Assembly (NCBI GenBank): GCA_045403015.1
Contig: JAXIPI010000190.1
Location: 1-13,743, forward strand
Direction of reading: 5' to 3'
Source: Gaiellasilicea sp045403015
Lineage (GTDB): Bacteria > Actinomycetota > Thermoleophilia > Gaiellales > Gaiellaceae
Length of the DNA stretch: 13,743 nucleotides
Of the stretch, positions 1-5,147 are shown in pieces. Positions within the stretch are counted from its first letter, which is position 1; each line of letters opens with the position of its first letter. The translations under genes were made by a program, and so were the position numbers. The notes under the pieces were generated by a model. The model was not told the origin of the DNA, made no database searches, and saw only the letters and a list, made by a program, of their open reading frames with translations.

Positions 1-287
1 GCCGTTTCTGACGCCCGCTCCCGAGCGAACAGGACCAGCGTGACGAACGCCTCTCTCCTATCCAGCCAGGGTGTCCGAAGCGCGTCTTGGAGCGCGGAAG
101 CCACTTCCTCATCCGTGATCGCGGCGAGCTTCACGAATTTCTGACCCTTCTTCGTGATTCTGAGGTTCCCACGGCCGAAAGCAGGCGCGAGCAAACCGTC
201 GTCAAGACACGACTGCTCTAGCTCCTGCAACTCCTCGAAGCCCCCGGGCAACAGACGAACCGTAAAGCGTCTTTGCGGCGGCCGCAC
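1..287 (-). CDS. Unrecognised protein with winged-helix-like stretch, 5' part only (gene runs off left edge)
   Basis: A minus-strand frame is open from an in-frame TGA at 308-306 to the left edge. The first start codon after that stop is GTG at 287-285, giving 95 visible codons. The product reads like a real protein, with a balanced Leu/Glu/Lys/Asp composition. Residues around LDDGLLAPAFGRGNLRITKK look like the last helix and beta-wing of a winged-helix fold (GLL...GNLRITKKGQKF), which hints at a DNA-binding regulator; this is inference from pattern only. The start lies inside a 12-bp inverted repeat, with only a weak AGGGAAAG upstream, so the true start could be further in (TTG at 251-249). 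Alternatively the N-terminus may have been lost when the tRNA-like remnant next to it formed. I do not recognise the family. Confidence 0.5.
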   Translation of the reverse strand, partial: MRPPQRRFTVRLLPGGFEELQELEQSCLDDGLLAPAFGRGNLRITKKGQKFVKLAAITDEEVASALQDALRTPWLDRREAFVTLVLFARERASET

Positions 288-320
288 CTGGGATCTTTCC
301 CTGGTTCAATCCCAGGTGCG
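283..320. repeat. 12-bp perfect inverted repeat with 14-nt loop
   Basis: CGCACCTGGGAT at 283-294 is exactly complementary to ATCCCAGGTGCG at 309-320. The right arm is the 3' strand of the tRNA-like T-arm and acceptor. The left arm covers the proposed GTG start of the leftmost gene. As RNA it could fold into a strong hairpin on either strand; no U-run follows on either side. Confidence 0.6.
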
Positions 321-324
321 CCCA
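300..324 (+). other. tRNA 3'-end-like remnant (T-arm plus acceptor strand), possible attachment site
   Basis: CCTGG (300-304), TTCAATC (305-311) and CCAGG (312-316) form a canonical 5-bp T-stem with a 7-nt TTCAATC loop. They are followed by a 7-nt acceptor strand TGCGCCC (317-323) and a discriminator A (324). The required 5' acceptor strand (GGGCGCA), D-arm and anticodon arm are not found within the preceding 60 bases, so this is not a complete tRNA gene. Isolated tRNA 3' ends are the usual footprint of tyrosine-recombinase integration into a tRNA gene, so this may be one end of an integrated element. No integrase is visible in the window. A chance resemblance cannot be excluded. Confidence 0.4.
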
Positions 325-382
325 TCCAGCATCATCACTAGGAGAGGGTCGCGCTGAGCGGACCTTCTGTTTCCAGGGTGAA

Positions 383-399
383 TACGGCGGACCGCCGTA
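383..399 (-). terminator. Hairpin just downstream of the anchored-protein gene, probable terminator
   Basis: TACGGCGG A CCGCCGTA is a perfect inverted repeat. It can fold as at least a 6-bp stem with a 5-nt loop, 11 nt after the TAG stop (413-411) of the minus-strand gene. No U-tract follows, as is common for GC-rich actinobacterial hairpin terminators. The position relative to the stop is the main support. Confidence 0.45.
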
Positions 400-410
400 G
401 CAGGAGGAGG

Positions 411-1649
411 CTACGGTGCGCTGATGACAGCGCCGATCGTCTCGGACATGGCGTCACGCTCAGCGGTGACGTTCCGCACGTGCTCGCTCGCCTCGACCGA
501 GACGAAGTCACGAGCCGGGGTGAGCAGGGCTGCGAACCGGCCCTGGACGTTCGTGGTCGCACCTAACCCACCCGCTGGGTCGTCCTGAGGCGAGCAGTCG
601 ACGAGGCCGTCGCGCCGGCGCGGTGGGGCGACGTCCCGGCCGTAGAGCAGCACCTTTCCCCCGTACACGTCGCTCGCGTCGGCGCTCAGGGCCGCCGCGA
701 TTCGGCGCGCCAGACGCGTCGTCTCGATCCCCGGCGATGCGTCTTGCGCGATTCCGGCCGAGACCACGACCTCCTGACAGCTCGGTGGGTGGCTCGTCGT
801 CACGAAGCCGTGCGGCTGATAGACCCTGGCGGCCGGCAAGGAGAGCCTCGACACAAGGGCCATCTCGTGCACGGCCTCGAACATGCTCGCGCCCTCGTGG
901 GCGACGTCCGCCGAGCAGGGACGCTGCGGGCAACCCACGGCCGTCGCCCCGCGGTCGGTGCCGGCAACGAACAGGTACTTCGCACCGGCGCGCTCGAACG
1001 TCGTCACTGCCATGGTGTGCGTTCGGCGGTCCCCTCCGACCGCGTTGCACCGGGCGGTCGACTTGCAAGGATGCGGAACCTCGACCGCCAACACCGGGAC
1101 CCTCGTCCTCGTGGCGATCACGTACAGTCCCCAGGCACGCCGGTAGCGCTCGACGCCGTCCCGGCCCTTCGACGTCCGCTCCTCGAGCAGGACGAACCGC
1201 TTCCCGACAGGGGTGCTCGCATCGCCCAGTTGCTTCACGTCGTACTGCAGCGGCTGCAAGAGGCGCGCGGCGTTGGCAAGCTGACGAGCCGCGGCGTACT
1301 GGAATCCACACTGGAACCGCGCGCGCTCGGCCGCAGTCGGAAAGACGTACCGCTGGCCGCTCGGCGCCGACTCGACGAAGTCGGTGACCTCGCCGATCAA
1401 TCGCGTCTGGGGCGGCAATTGCACCGGTCGCCCCGCCGGCGCCGGCGAGCGGGTTAGCAGTCTCTGGCAGTCGACAGTCGACGGGACCCTGGCTCCGTGG
1501 CGCGATGCCGCCGGACCCACGGCCGAGGCGGCGCCGGCGACGACTACGACCACCGCAAGCACCGCGCCTGCGCTCGTGAACACCTGCAGGCGAGCCGCAC
1601 GCCTCGCGGTCGCATCCGTGAGCACTCCTCGAAGTGGGCCAACGCCCAT
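411..1649 (-). CDS. Membrane-anchored extracellular protein, possible metal-dependent hydrolase
   Basis: The product is 412 residues. Residues 1-22 are basic (several Arg), residues 23-45 form one hydrophobic segment (signal anchor or signal peptide), and the rest is predicted outside, with about eight cysteines compatible with disulfides. Motifs in order are VEVPHP (189-194), RRTHT (208-212), FVAGTDRGA (227-235), ADVAHEG (247-253), VHE (260-262), QPHGF (278-282), TTNVQGR (365-371) and FVSVEASEHVR (382-392). Several His residues followed by a late Glu resemble the layout of zinc amidohydrolases and peptidases (N-formylglutamate amidohydrolase-like or M14-like). That assignment is inference and the metal ligands are unproven. 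I chose ATG at 1649 because AGGAGG lies 5 nt before it. A longer frame from GTG at 1757 exists but would overlap the divergent lipoprotein start. A hairpin follows the stop. Confidence 0.6.
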   Translation of the reverse strand: MGVGPLRGVLTDATARRAARLQVFTSAGAVLAVVVVVAGAASAVGPAASRHGARVPSTVDCQRLLTRSPAPAGRPVQLPPQTRLIGEVTDFVESAPSGQRYVFPTAAERARFQCGFQYAAARQLANAARLLQPLQYDVKQLGDASTPVGKRFVLLEERTSKGRDGVERYRRAWGLYVIATRTRVPVLAVEVPHPCKSTARCNAVGGDRRTHTMAVTTFERAGAKYLFVAGTDRGATAVGCPQRPCSADVAHEGASMFEAVHEMALVSRLSLPAARVYQPHGFVTTSHPPSCQEVVVSAGIAQDASPGIETTRLARRIAAALSADASDVYGGKVLLYGRDVAPPRRRDGLVDCSPQDDPAGGLGATTNVQGRFAALLTPARDFVSVEASEHVRNVTAERDAMSETIGAVISAP

Positions 1650-1654
1650 CAGGT

Positions 1655-1660
1655 CCTCCT
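1655..1660 (-). promoter_or_regulatory. Shine-Dalgarno AGGAGG that decides the start of the anchored protein
   Basis: On the minus strand AGGAGG is followed by ACCTG and then ATG at 1649. The spacing and strength are near ideal. The upstream in-frame GTG at 1757 has no such signal, so the shorter protein is preferred. Confidence 0.6.
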
Positions 1661-1736
1661 CCAGCCAGCCTTTCTTCACCGGACGGAAGTCGGCGGTGTC
1701 TTCTTCCCGCTTGAGCTCGGCGACGTCGTCCGCTGC

Positions 1737-1742
1737 TACCGT
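1737..1742 (+). promoter_or_regulatory. Possible -10 box (TACCGT) of a leaderless transcript
   Basis: TACCGT fits the actinobacterial TAnnnT -10 pattern and ends 6 nt before the GTG start of the lipoprotein, so transcription would begin at or next to the start codon. No Shine-Dalgarno is present. The nearest -35-like TTGAGC (1711-1716) is 20 bp away, which is too far to be convincing. Confidence 0.25.
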
Positions 1743-1748
1743 CCGGTC

Positions 1749-2669
1749 GTGCGGCACACGCTGGCCGTGACGCTGGTCGTTCTTGTCTCGTCGGCCTGTG
1801 GAGCCGGTGAGCCCGAGCAGCGTTCAGAGGGCACCGATGCGTGCACCGCCGACCTGGCCCGAGCGATCGGTCCCAAGCCCGAGCTGCGCGGGGCCACGTG
1901 GTCCCCGGACGGCCGCCGCATCGCCTTCTCGGCCTGGAACGGCAGGCAGACCAGGATCTACGCGGTCGACGTGGCCGACTGCACGGTCGAGCAACTCGGT
2001 CCGCGCGCCGACGTGAACGCGGGGGCTGTGGACTGGTCGTCGGCGTATCTCCTCGCCTTCGACGGGACGGCAGCGGGCGGGACCCAGGAGGGCATCTACA
2101 CGATGGCCGCCGACGGCGGTCGCCTCCGCCGCGTGACGGACGGACCCGATCGCTTGCCGGAGTGGTCGCCCGAGGGCACTCGGATCGCCTTCGTGCGCGG
2201 CGGCTACGCCGAACCCACGGACGACGACCCCTCGCCGGCGTACGCGAACCGCAACGTCTGGGTCGCCAACTCCGACGGCTCAGGTCTTCGCCAGGTAACC
2301 GACGGGCGGTGGCACGGCTCGGCGGACTGGTCGCCCGACGGGCAGCGCCTCGTCACGGACGCGGATTCCAGCGTGGTCGAGCTCGGTGTCGACGGCAGTG
2401 ACCGTCGCGTGCTCCTCGAGGGCGAGTACGGCGACCCGAGCTGGTCACCGGACAGCGAGGCGCTGGTCCTCGCGGGCGGCCAGGGCCTCGGACTCGCCGA
2501 GGAAGGCCAGCCTCCGGTCGAGCCGCTCGACACGCCCGTGGCCTTCTCGCCCGAGTGGTCGCCCGATGGCGAGTGGATCGCCTTCACCGATGGCGAGAAC
2601 GAAGCCGACGTCTGGGTCGTGCGGCCTGACGGCACGGGTTTGCGTCAGCTCACAACGGTCGGCCGCTAG
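1749..2669 (+). CDS. Lipoprotein with TolB/PD40-type beta-propeller repeats
   Basis: The product is 306 residues from GTG. Residues 1-16 are a short hydrophobic signal ending VSSA before Cys17, a plausible if not perfect lipobox, so the protein is probably lipid-anchored outside the membrane. The rest is built from repeats with the WSPDG..IAF signature of WD40-like PD40 (TolB) propellers: about residues 51-60 (WSPDGRRIAF), 96-105 (degenerate, WSSAYLLAFD), 139-148 (WSPEGTRIAF), 194-203, 232-241 and 270-279 (WSPDGEWIAF). Each is followed by a strand such as VWVVRPDGTGLRQLT. Six blades fit the TolB-type fold. Such proteins usually act in protein-protein or ligand binding; the partner here is unknown. 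The frame continues open upstream, but the signal peptide fixes the start near 1749. The stop is only 4 bp from the end of the convergent exporter operon. Confidence 0.8.
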   Translation: MRHTLAVTLVVLVSSACGAGEPEQRSEGTDACTADLARAIGPKPELRGATWSPDGRRIAFSAWNGRQTRIYAVDVADCTVEQLGPRADVNAGAVDWSSAYLLAFDGTAAGGTQEGIYTMAADGGRLRRVTDGPDRLPEWSPEGTRIAFVRGGYAEPTDDDPSPAYANRNVWVANSDGSGLRQVTDGRWHGSADWSPDGQRLVTDADSSVVELGVDGSDRRVLLEGEYGDPSWSPDSEALVLAGGQGLGLAEEGQPPVEPLDTPVAFSPEWSPDGEWIAFTDGENEADVWVVRPDGTGLRQLTTVGR

Positions 2670-2673
2670 GCAT

Positions 2674-3447
2674 CTAACGTGCGACAGCCCGGCGGTAGCG
2701 CCAGATCGAGAGCGCTGCGAACACGACGGTGATCCCAACGCCCCACACGAACGCAAGCCACACGTCGTTGCCGGCCGGCGTTCCGACAAAGAGCGCTCTC
2801 GCCGCATCCACCATGGTCGTGAACGGATTGTTCTCGGCGAAGGGCTGCAACCAGCTCGGCATGGACTCGACCGGGACGAAGGCCGACGAGACGAACGTGA
2901 CCGGGAAGAGGATCGTGAAGCCGTAGGCGTTCGCTGCTTCCGGGGATGAGGCGGTGAGTCCGAGGAACGCGAAGACCCAGGAAAACGCGTAGCCGAGGAA
3001 CAGCACGAGGATGAGCCCCAGGAGAACGTCGCCCAGGCTGGTCGAGAAGCGAAAGCCGGCAAGGATCCCGACTCCGAACATGATGACCAGCTGGAGGACG
3101 TTCAGCCCGACGTCTCCGAGAATCCGACCAGCGACGACCGCGGGCCCCCACATCGGAAGCGAGCGGAAGCGGTCGATCAGCCCCTTCTTCAGGTCCTCCG
3201 AAAGCCCGAGCGCTGTGACGAAGCCGCCGAAGATCATCGACTGCACGATGATCCCCGGCATCAGGAAGTCGACGTAGTCGAGCCCCGGAACCTGGATCGC
3301 GCCTCCGAAGACGTACAGGAACAGGAGCACGAACATGATCGGCTGGACCGTGTAACTCACCAGCAGATCCGGTTGCCGCCGGACGCGGAGGAGGCTCCGC
3401 TTGGCGAGGACGAGCATGTCCGAGAACGCATACGCCGTCGCTGTCAC
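2674..3447 (-). CDS. ABC-2 type exporter permease (DrrB-like)
   Basis: The 257-residue integral membrane protein has about six hydrophobic segments (residues roughly 32-49, 62-80, 110-131, 140-163, 175-193 and 230-249). A short cytoplasmic N-terminus resembles other DrrB proteins (LAKRSLLRVRRQPD). Family hallmarks include KKGLIDRFRSLPM (88-99) between membrane segments 2 and 3 and NPFTTMVDAARALF (207-220) before the last one. It would form the channel of a drug, glycolipid or polyketide exporter with the ATPase encoded just upstream. Start is GTG at 3447, overlapping the ATPase stop as GTGA (translational coupling), with a strong GGAGGAGGAGAG ribosome-binding site inside the ATPase gene. Length is typical for the family. 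The substrate cannot be told from sequence. Confidence 0.9.
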   Translation of the reverse strand: MTATAYAFSDMLVLAKRSLLRVRRQPDLLVSYTVQPIMFVLLFLYVFGGAIQVPGLDYVDFLMPGIIVQSMIFGGFVTALGLSEDLKKGLIDRFRSLPMWGPAVVAGRILGDVGLNVLQLVIMFGVGILAGFRFSTSLGDVLLGLILVLFLGYAFSWVFAFLGLTASSPEAANAYGFTILFPVTFVSSAFVPVESMPSWLQPFAENNPFTTMVDAARALFVGTPAGNDVWLAFVWGVGITVVFAALSIWRYRRAVAR

Positions 3448-4397
3448 GCGCTCTCCTCCTCCTCGGCCGCGTGACCTGTGAGCTGGAGAAAGACGTCGTC
3501 CAACGTCGGTGTGACGATCGCGATGTCGTCGATTGCGACACCTGCGCCGTCGAGCTCACGGACGGCTCTGGCGATCGCTCCCTGGCGCTCGCGGAGCGGT
3601 ACGCGGATCGAGCCGTCCTCCGCGTACGGCGTTGTGTCCCCGAAGCCGGCCAACGCCTCGATCGCCCGATCGCGCTCAGTCCCGTTGCAGAGGCGGATGT
3701 CGATCCTCTCGCCGCCGACCTGCCGCTTGAGCTCGTCAGGCGAGCCCTCGGCGATCACCAGCCCGTGGTCGATCACGGCGATGCGGTCGCACAGGCGGTC
3801 GGCCTCGTCCAGGTACTGGGTCGTAAGGAGAACTGTGGTCCCCTCGGCCACGAGTCTCTCGATGAGCTCCCAGAGGCCGATTCGGCTCCGGGGGTCGAGG
3901 CCGGTCGTCGGCTCGTCGAGGAACAGCACGGGCGGCCGCGCAACGAGCGCGCCGCCGAGATCGAGCCGTCTGCGCATACCGCCGGAGTACGTCTTCACGA
4001 CGCGCTCGCCGGCTTCCGCCAGGTCGAACTCCTCGAGCAGCTCGCTCGCGCGTTCGCGGGCGGCGCGCCTACCCAGGTGGTAGAGCTGCCCGACCATCTC
4101 GAGATTCTCGAGGCCGGTCATGTTCTCGTCGACGGCGGCGTTCTGGCCCGCAACGCCGATCCGTGTGCGGAGCCGGGCGGCATCCGTGAGGACGTCGATG
4201 CCGTCCACCCGAGCACTACCGCTGTCGGGCCGAAGGAGGGTGGTCAGGATCCGCAACGCCGTCGTCTTGCCGGCTCCGTTGGGCCCGAGCAGGCCGAACA
4301 CCGTGCCCGTCTCGACGGTCAGGTCGACGCCTCGGAGGGCCTCCACCGTGCCATAGCGCTTGCGAAGACCCTCAGCCTCTATCGCTGCGACGGCCAT
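3444..4397 (-). CDS. ABC exporter ATP-binding protein (DrrA-like)
   Basis: The 317-residue cytoplasmic ATPase powers the permease encoded by the next gene. Motifs: Walker A GPNGAGKTT (38-46), Q-loop Gln85, signature YSGGM (137-141), Walker B VLFLDE (157-162) and D-loop GLD (166-168). The H-loop position is Gln in LTTQYLDEAD (191-200), as is usual in DrrA-type exporters rather than a defect. The C-terminal extension ends with TPTLDDVFLQLTGH (296-309), the conserved DrrA tail. An acidic EEEES end coincides in DNA with the ribosome-binding site of the permease. Start is ATG at 4397. It has no Shine-Dalgarno, but TAGCTT lies 6 nt upstream, which suggests a leaderless message. The pair is likely a drug or lipid efflux system; resistance is inference. 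Confidence 0.92.
   Translation of the reverse strand: MAVAAIEAEGLRKRYGTVEALRGVDLTVETGTVFGLLGPNGAGKTTALRILTTLLRPDSGSARVDGIDVLTDAARLRTRIGVAGQNAAVDENMTGLENLEMVGQLYHLGRRAARERASELLEEFDLAEAGERVVKTYSGGMRRRLDLGGALVARPPVLFLDEPTTGLDPRSRIGLWELIERLVAEGTTVLLTTQYLDEADRLCDRIAVIDHGLVIAEGSPDELKRQVGGERIDIRLCNGTERDRAIEALAGFGDTTPYAEDGSIRVPLRERQGAIARAVRELDGAGVAIDDIAIVTPTLDDVFLQLTGHAAEEEESA
3451..3464 (-). promoter_or_regulatory. Ribosome-binding site of the exporter permease, inside the ATPase gene
   Basis: The minus strand reads GAGGAGGAGGAGAG followed by CGC and the GTG start at 3447. The purine run also encodes the Glu-rich C-terminus of the ATPase, so the two genes are tightly coupled. Confidence 0.65.
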
Positions 4398-4403
4398 CGA
4401 TCC

Positions 4404-4409
4404 AAGCTA
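4404..4409 (-). promoter_or_regulatory. Possible -10 box (TAGCTT) of the exporter operon, leaderless
   Basis: On the minus strand TAGCTT is followed by GGATCG and then the ATG of the ATPase. This is the same 6-nt spacing as at the lipoprotein gene. No convincing -35 hexamer is seen at 16-19 bp. Confidence 0.22.
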
Positions 4410-4686
4410 CCGAAAGAGACTCGTCCGAGAGCGTCCATACTTGTCGGCCTCCGACGGCAGCTGTGCGCGCTCGTCCATGATCGAGTTACCACCTCGCCAG
4501 CATCGCGCGCGCACCTCGGACAGGGCATCGGCCGGGCGAACGATCGGCAGGACCATCGCGCGTCCGCGATCGGACGAGCCGGAATCGAGCCGAGAGCGAC
4601 ACCGTCGAAAAATCCGCGAGCTGTAAGTCTTCTCGGAAACCGCGCAAGAATCGCTCGCTCGCGCATCTACTCAGGTGGGCGCGCCC

Positions 4687-4707
4687 CGAGGAGGGGAAAC
4701 CTCCTCG
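4687..4707. repeat. Hairpin-forming inverted repeat, 8-bp stem
   Basis: CGAGGAGG, loop GGAAA, CCTCCTCG form a perfect stem. It directly abuts the first GGGCGCGCCC palindrome (4677-4686). There is no U-run on either strand, so it is not a classical intrinsic terminator. Its role is unknown. Confidence 0.5.
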
Positions 4708-4899
4708 AACGCGATCGTCGACCACGAGGCCCACGGGCATGGACGCTCGGGCAGCGACGGCCGCTGGGCGCGCCCGCGTTTCGCACGATTCCAAAACGCC
4801 CGGAGTCACCGGCACGTTTCGCAACCGTTGTCATGCTAGGTGTGAATGACCGCAGCGGTCCTAGTATGGCGGAGCGAGCCGGCCGCCTCCCGCGCACAC

Positions 4900-4926
4900 G
4901 GCCCAAGACTTGCAAGTGGCCCAAGA
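4900..4926. promoter_or_regulatory. Candidate operator: 9-bp direct repeat bracketing a palindrome
   Basis: GGCCCAAGA occurs at 4900-4908 and again at 4918-4926. The 9 bp between them complete the 10-bp palindrome ACTTGCAAGT (4908-4917). The block ends 16 bp before the putative -35 of the giant gene, a fitting place for a regulator to bind. The repeat is seen directly; the function is inference. Confidence 0.35.
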
Positions 4927-4942
4927 ACGTGTTTCAAGTCCG

Positions 4943-4971
4943 TTGAATTCGCTCGTCCACGGTGCTAGCGT
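4943..4971 (+). promoter_or_regulatory. Candidate promoter of the giant secreted protein
   Basis: TTGAAT (4943-4948) and TAGCGT (4966-4971) are separated by 17 bp. The -10 fits the TAnnnT pattern of the main actinobacterial sigma factor and the -35 matches TTGA of TTGACA. Transcription would start near 4978, giving a 5' leader of about 170 nt that contains the structured element at 4999-5104. An alternative -10, TAGTAT at 4862-4867, has no good -35. Confidence 0.4.
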
Positions 4972-4998
4972 CGGCGTCGGCCTGCGGCCTTGTTCAAA

Positions 4999-5104
4999 CG
5001 AGGGATACGCAGCAACGTGGCGGGCACCACGGGTATATGGATCTCAGCCGGACGGCGACGTAACGCCGTCACGGGTTGGTCGCCGCCCCTGCCGGTATCC
5101 CTCG
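4999..5104 (+). ncRNA. Candidate structured leader RNA (riboswitch-like), class unknown
   Basis: CGAGGGATAC (4999-5008) pairs perfectly with GTATCCCTCG (5095-5104), closing a 106-nt domain. Inside are P2, CGTGG/CCACG with loop CGGGCA (5016-5031), and P3, CCGGACGGCG/CGCCGTC-A-CGG with loop ACGTAA and one bulged A (5048-5074). Unpaired joining segments are GCAGCAA, GGTATATGGATCTCAG and a 20-nt stretch before the closing strand. The domain ends 43 nt before the ATG of the giant gene. I compared it from memory with c-di-GMP, c-di-AMP, TPP, SAM, cobalamin, glycine, FMN and ZTP aptamers and found no core match. It may be a new element or simply a stable leader. The base pairing is seen; the regulatory role is inference. 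Confidence 0.4.
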
Positions 5105-5130
5105 CGCGCACATTTCCGTGCAGCTGACGT

Positions 5131-5138
5131 AGAGGGGG
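5131..5138 (+). promoter_or_regulatory. Ribosome-binding site of the giant protein gene
   Basis: AGAGGGGG lies 9 nt before the ATG at 5148 and fixes the start ahead of a clear signal peptide. The overlapping GGGGGCG (5134-5140) is complementary to CGCCCCT at 5084-5090 in the leader (six Watson-Crick pairs plus one G-U), so the site could be masked. Confidence 0.6.
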
Positions 5139-5147
5139 CGCTGGCGC

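Larger units (their letters stand above)
4398..4942. other. Non-coding divergent region, no supportable gene
   Basis: Short frames on both strands here translate to Arg/Ser/Ala-rich low-plausibility peptides with no ribosome-binding sites or motifs, so I call no gene. The region holds discrete symmetric elements. GGGCGCGCCC occurs twice (4677-4686 and 4766-4775). A hairpin CGAGGAGG/CCTCCTCG lies at 4687-4707. Nested inverted repeats are at 4836-4864 (CTAGG/CCTAG around GACCGC-A-GCGGTC). A direct-repeat block is at 4900-4926. It separates the exporter operon from the giant gene and probably carries regulatory sites for both. Confidence 0.5.

Noticed and set aside
270..324. Complete tRNA gene ending at 324
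   Set aside because: No 5' acceptor strand, D-arm or anticodon arm can be folded upstream; only the T-arm and 3' acceptor strand are present.
2667..2676. Bidirectional terminator between the convergent lipoprotein and permease genes
   Set aside because: Only 4 bp separate the two stop codons and no hairpin with a T-run is seen; any terminator must lie inside the opposite gene.
2666..3559. 297-codon minus-strand frame overlapping the permease
   Set aside because: Out of phase with the clear six-segment permease and Arg/Pro-rich; it has no start context.
4379..4924. Small genes in the 4398-4998 region
   Set aside because: The candidate frames lack ribosome-binding sites and give low-complexity Arg/Ser/Ala peptides without motifs.
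3471..4946. 491-codon plus-strand frame opposite the exporter ATPase
   Set aside because: The opposite strand encodes an ATPase with all ABC motifs and correct length, so this is an antisense shadow running into non-coding DNA.
4999..5104. Assignment to the c-di-GMP (GEMM) or c-di-AMP (ydaO) riboswitch class
   Set aside because: The conserved core strings of those aptamers (for example GCAAA-type receptors and GGGGUGAAU) are absent, so I left the class open.
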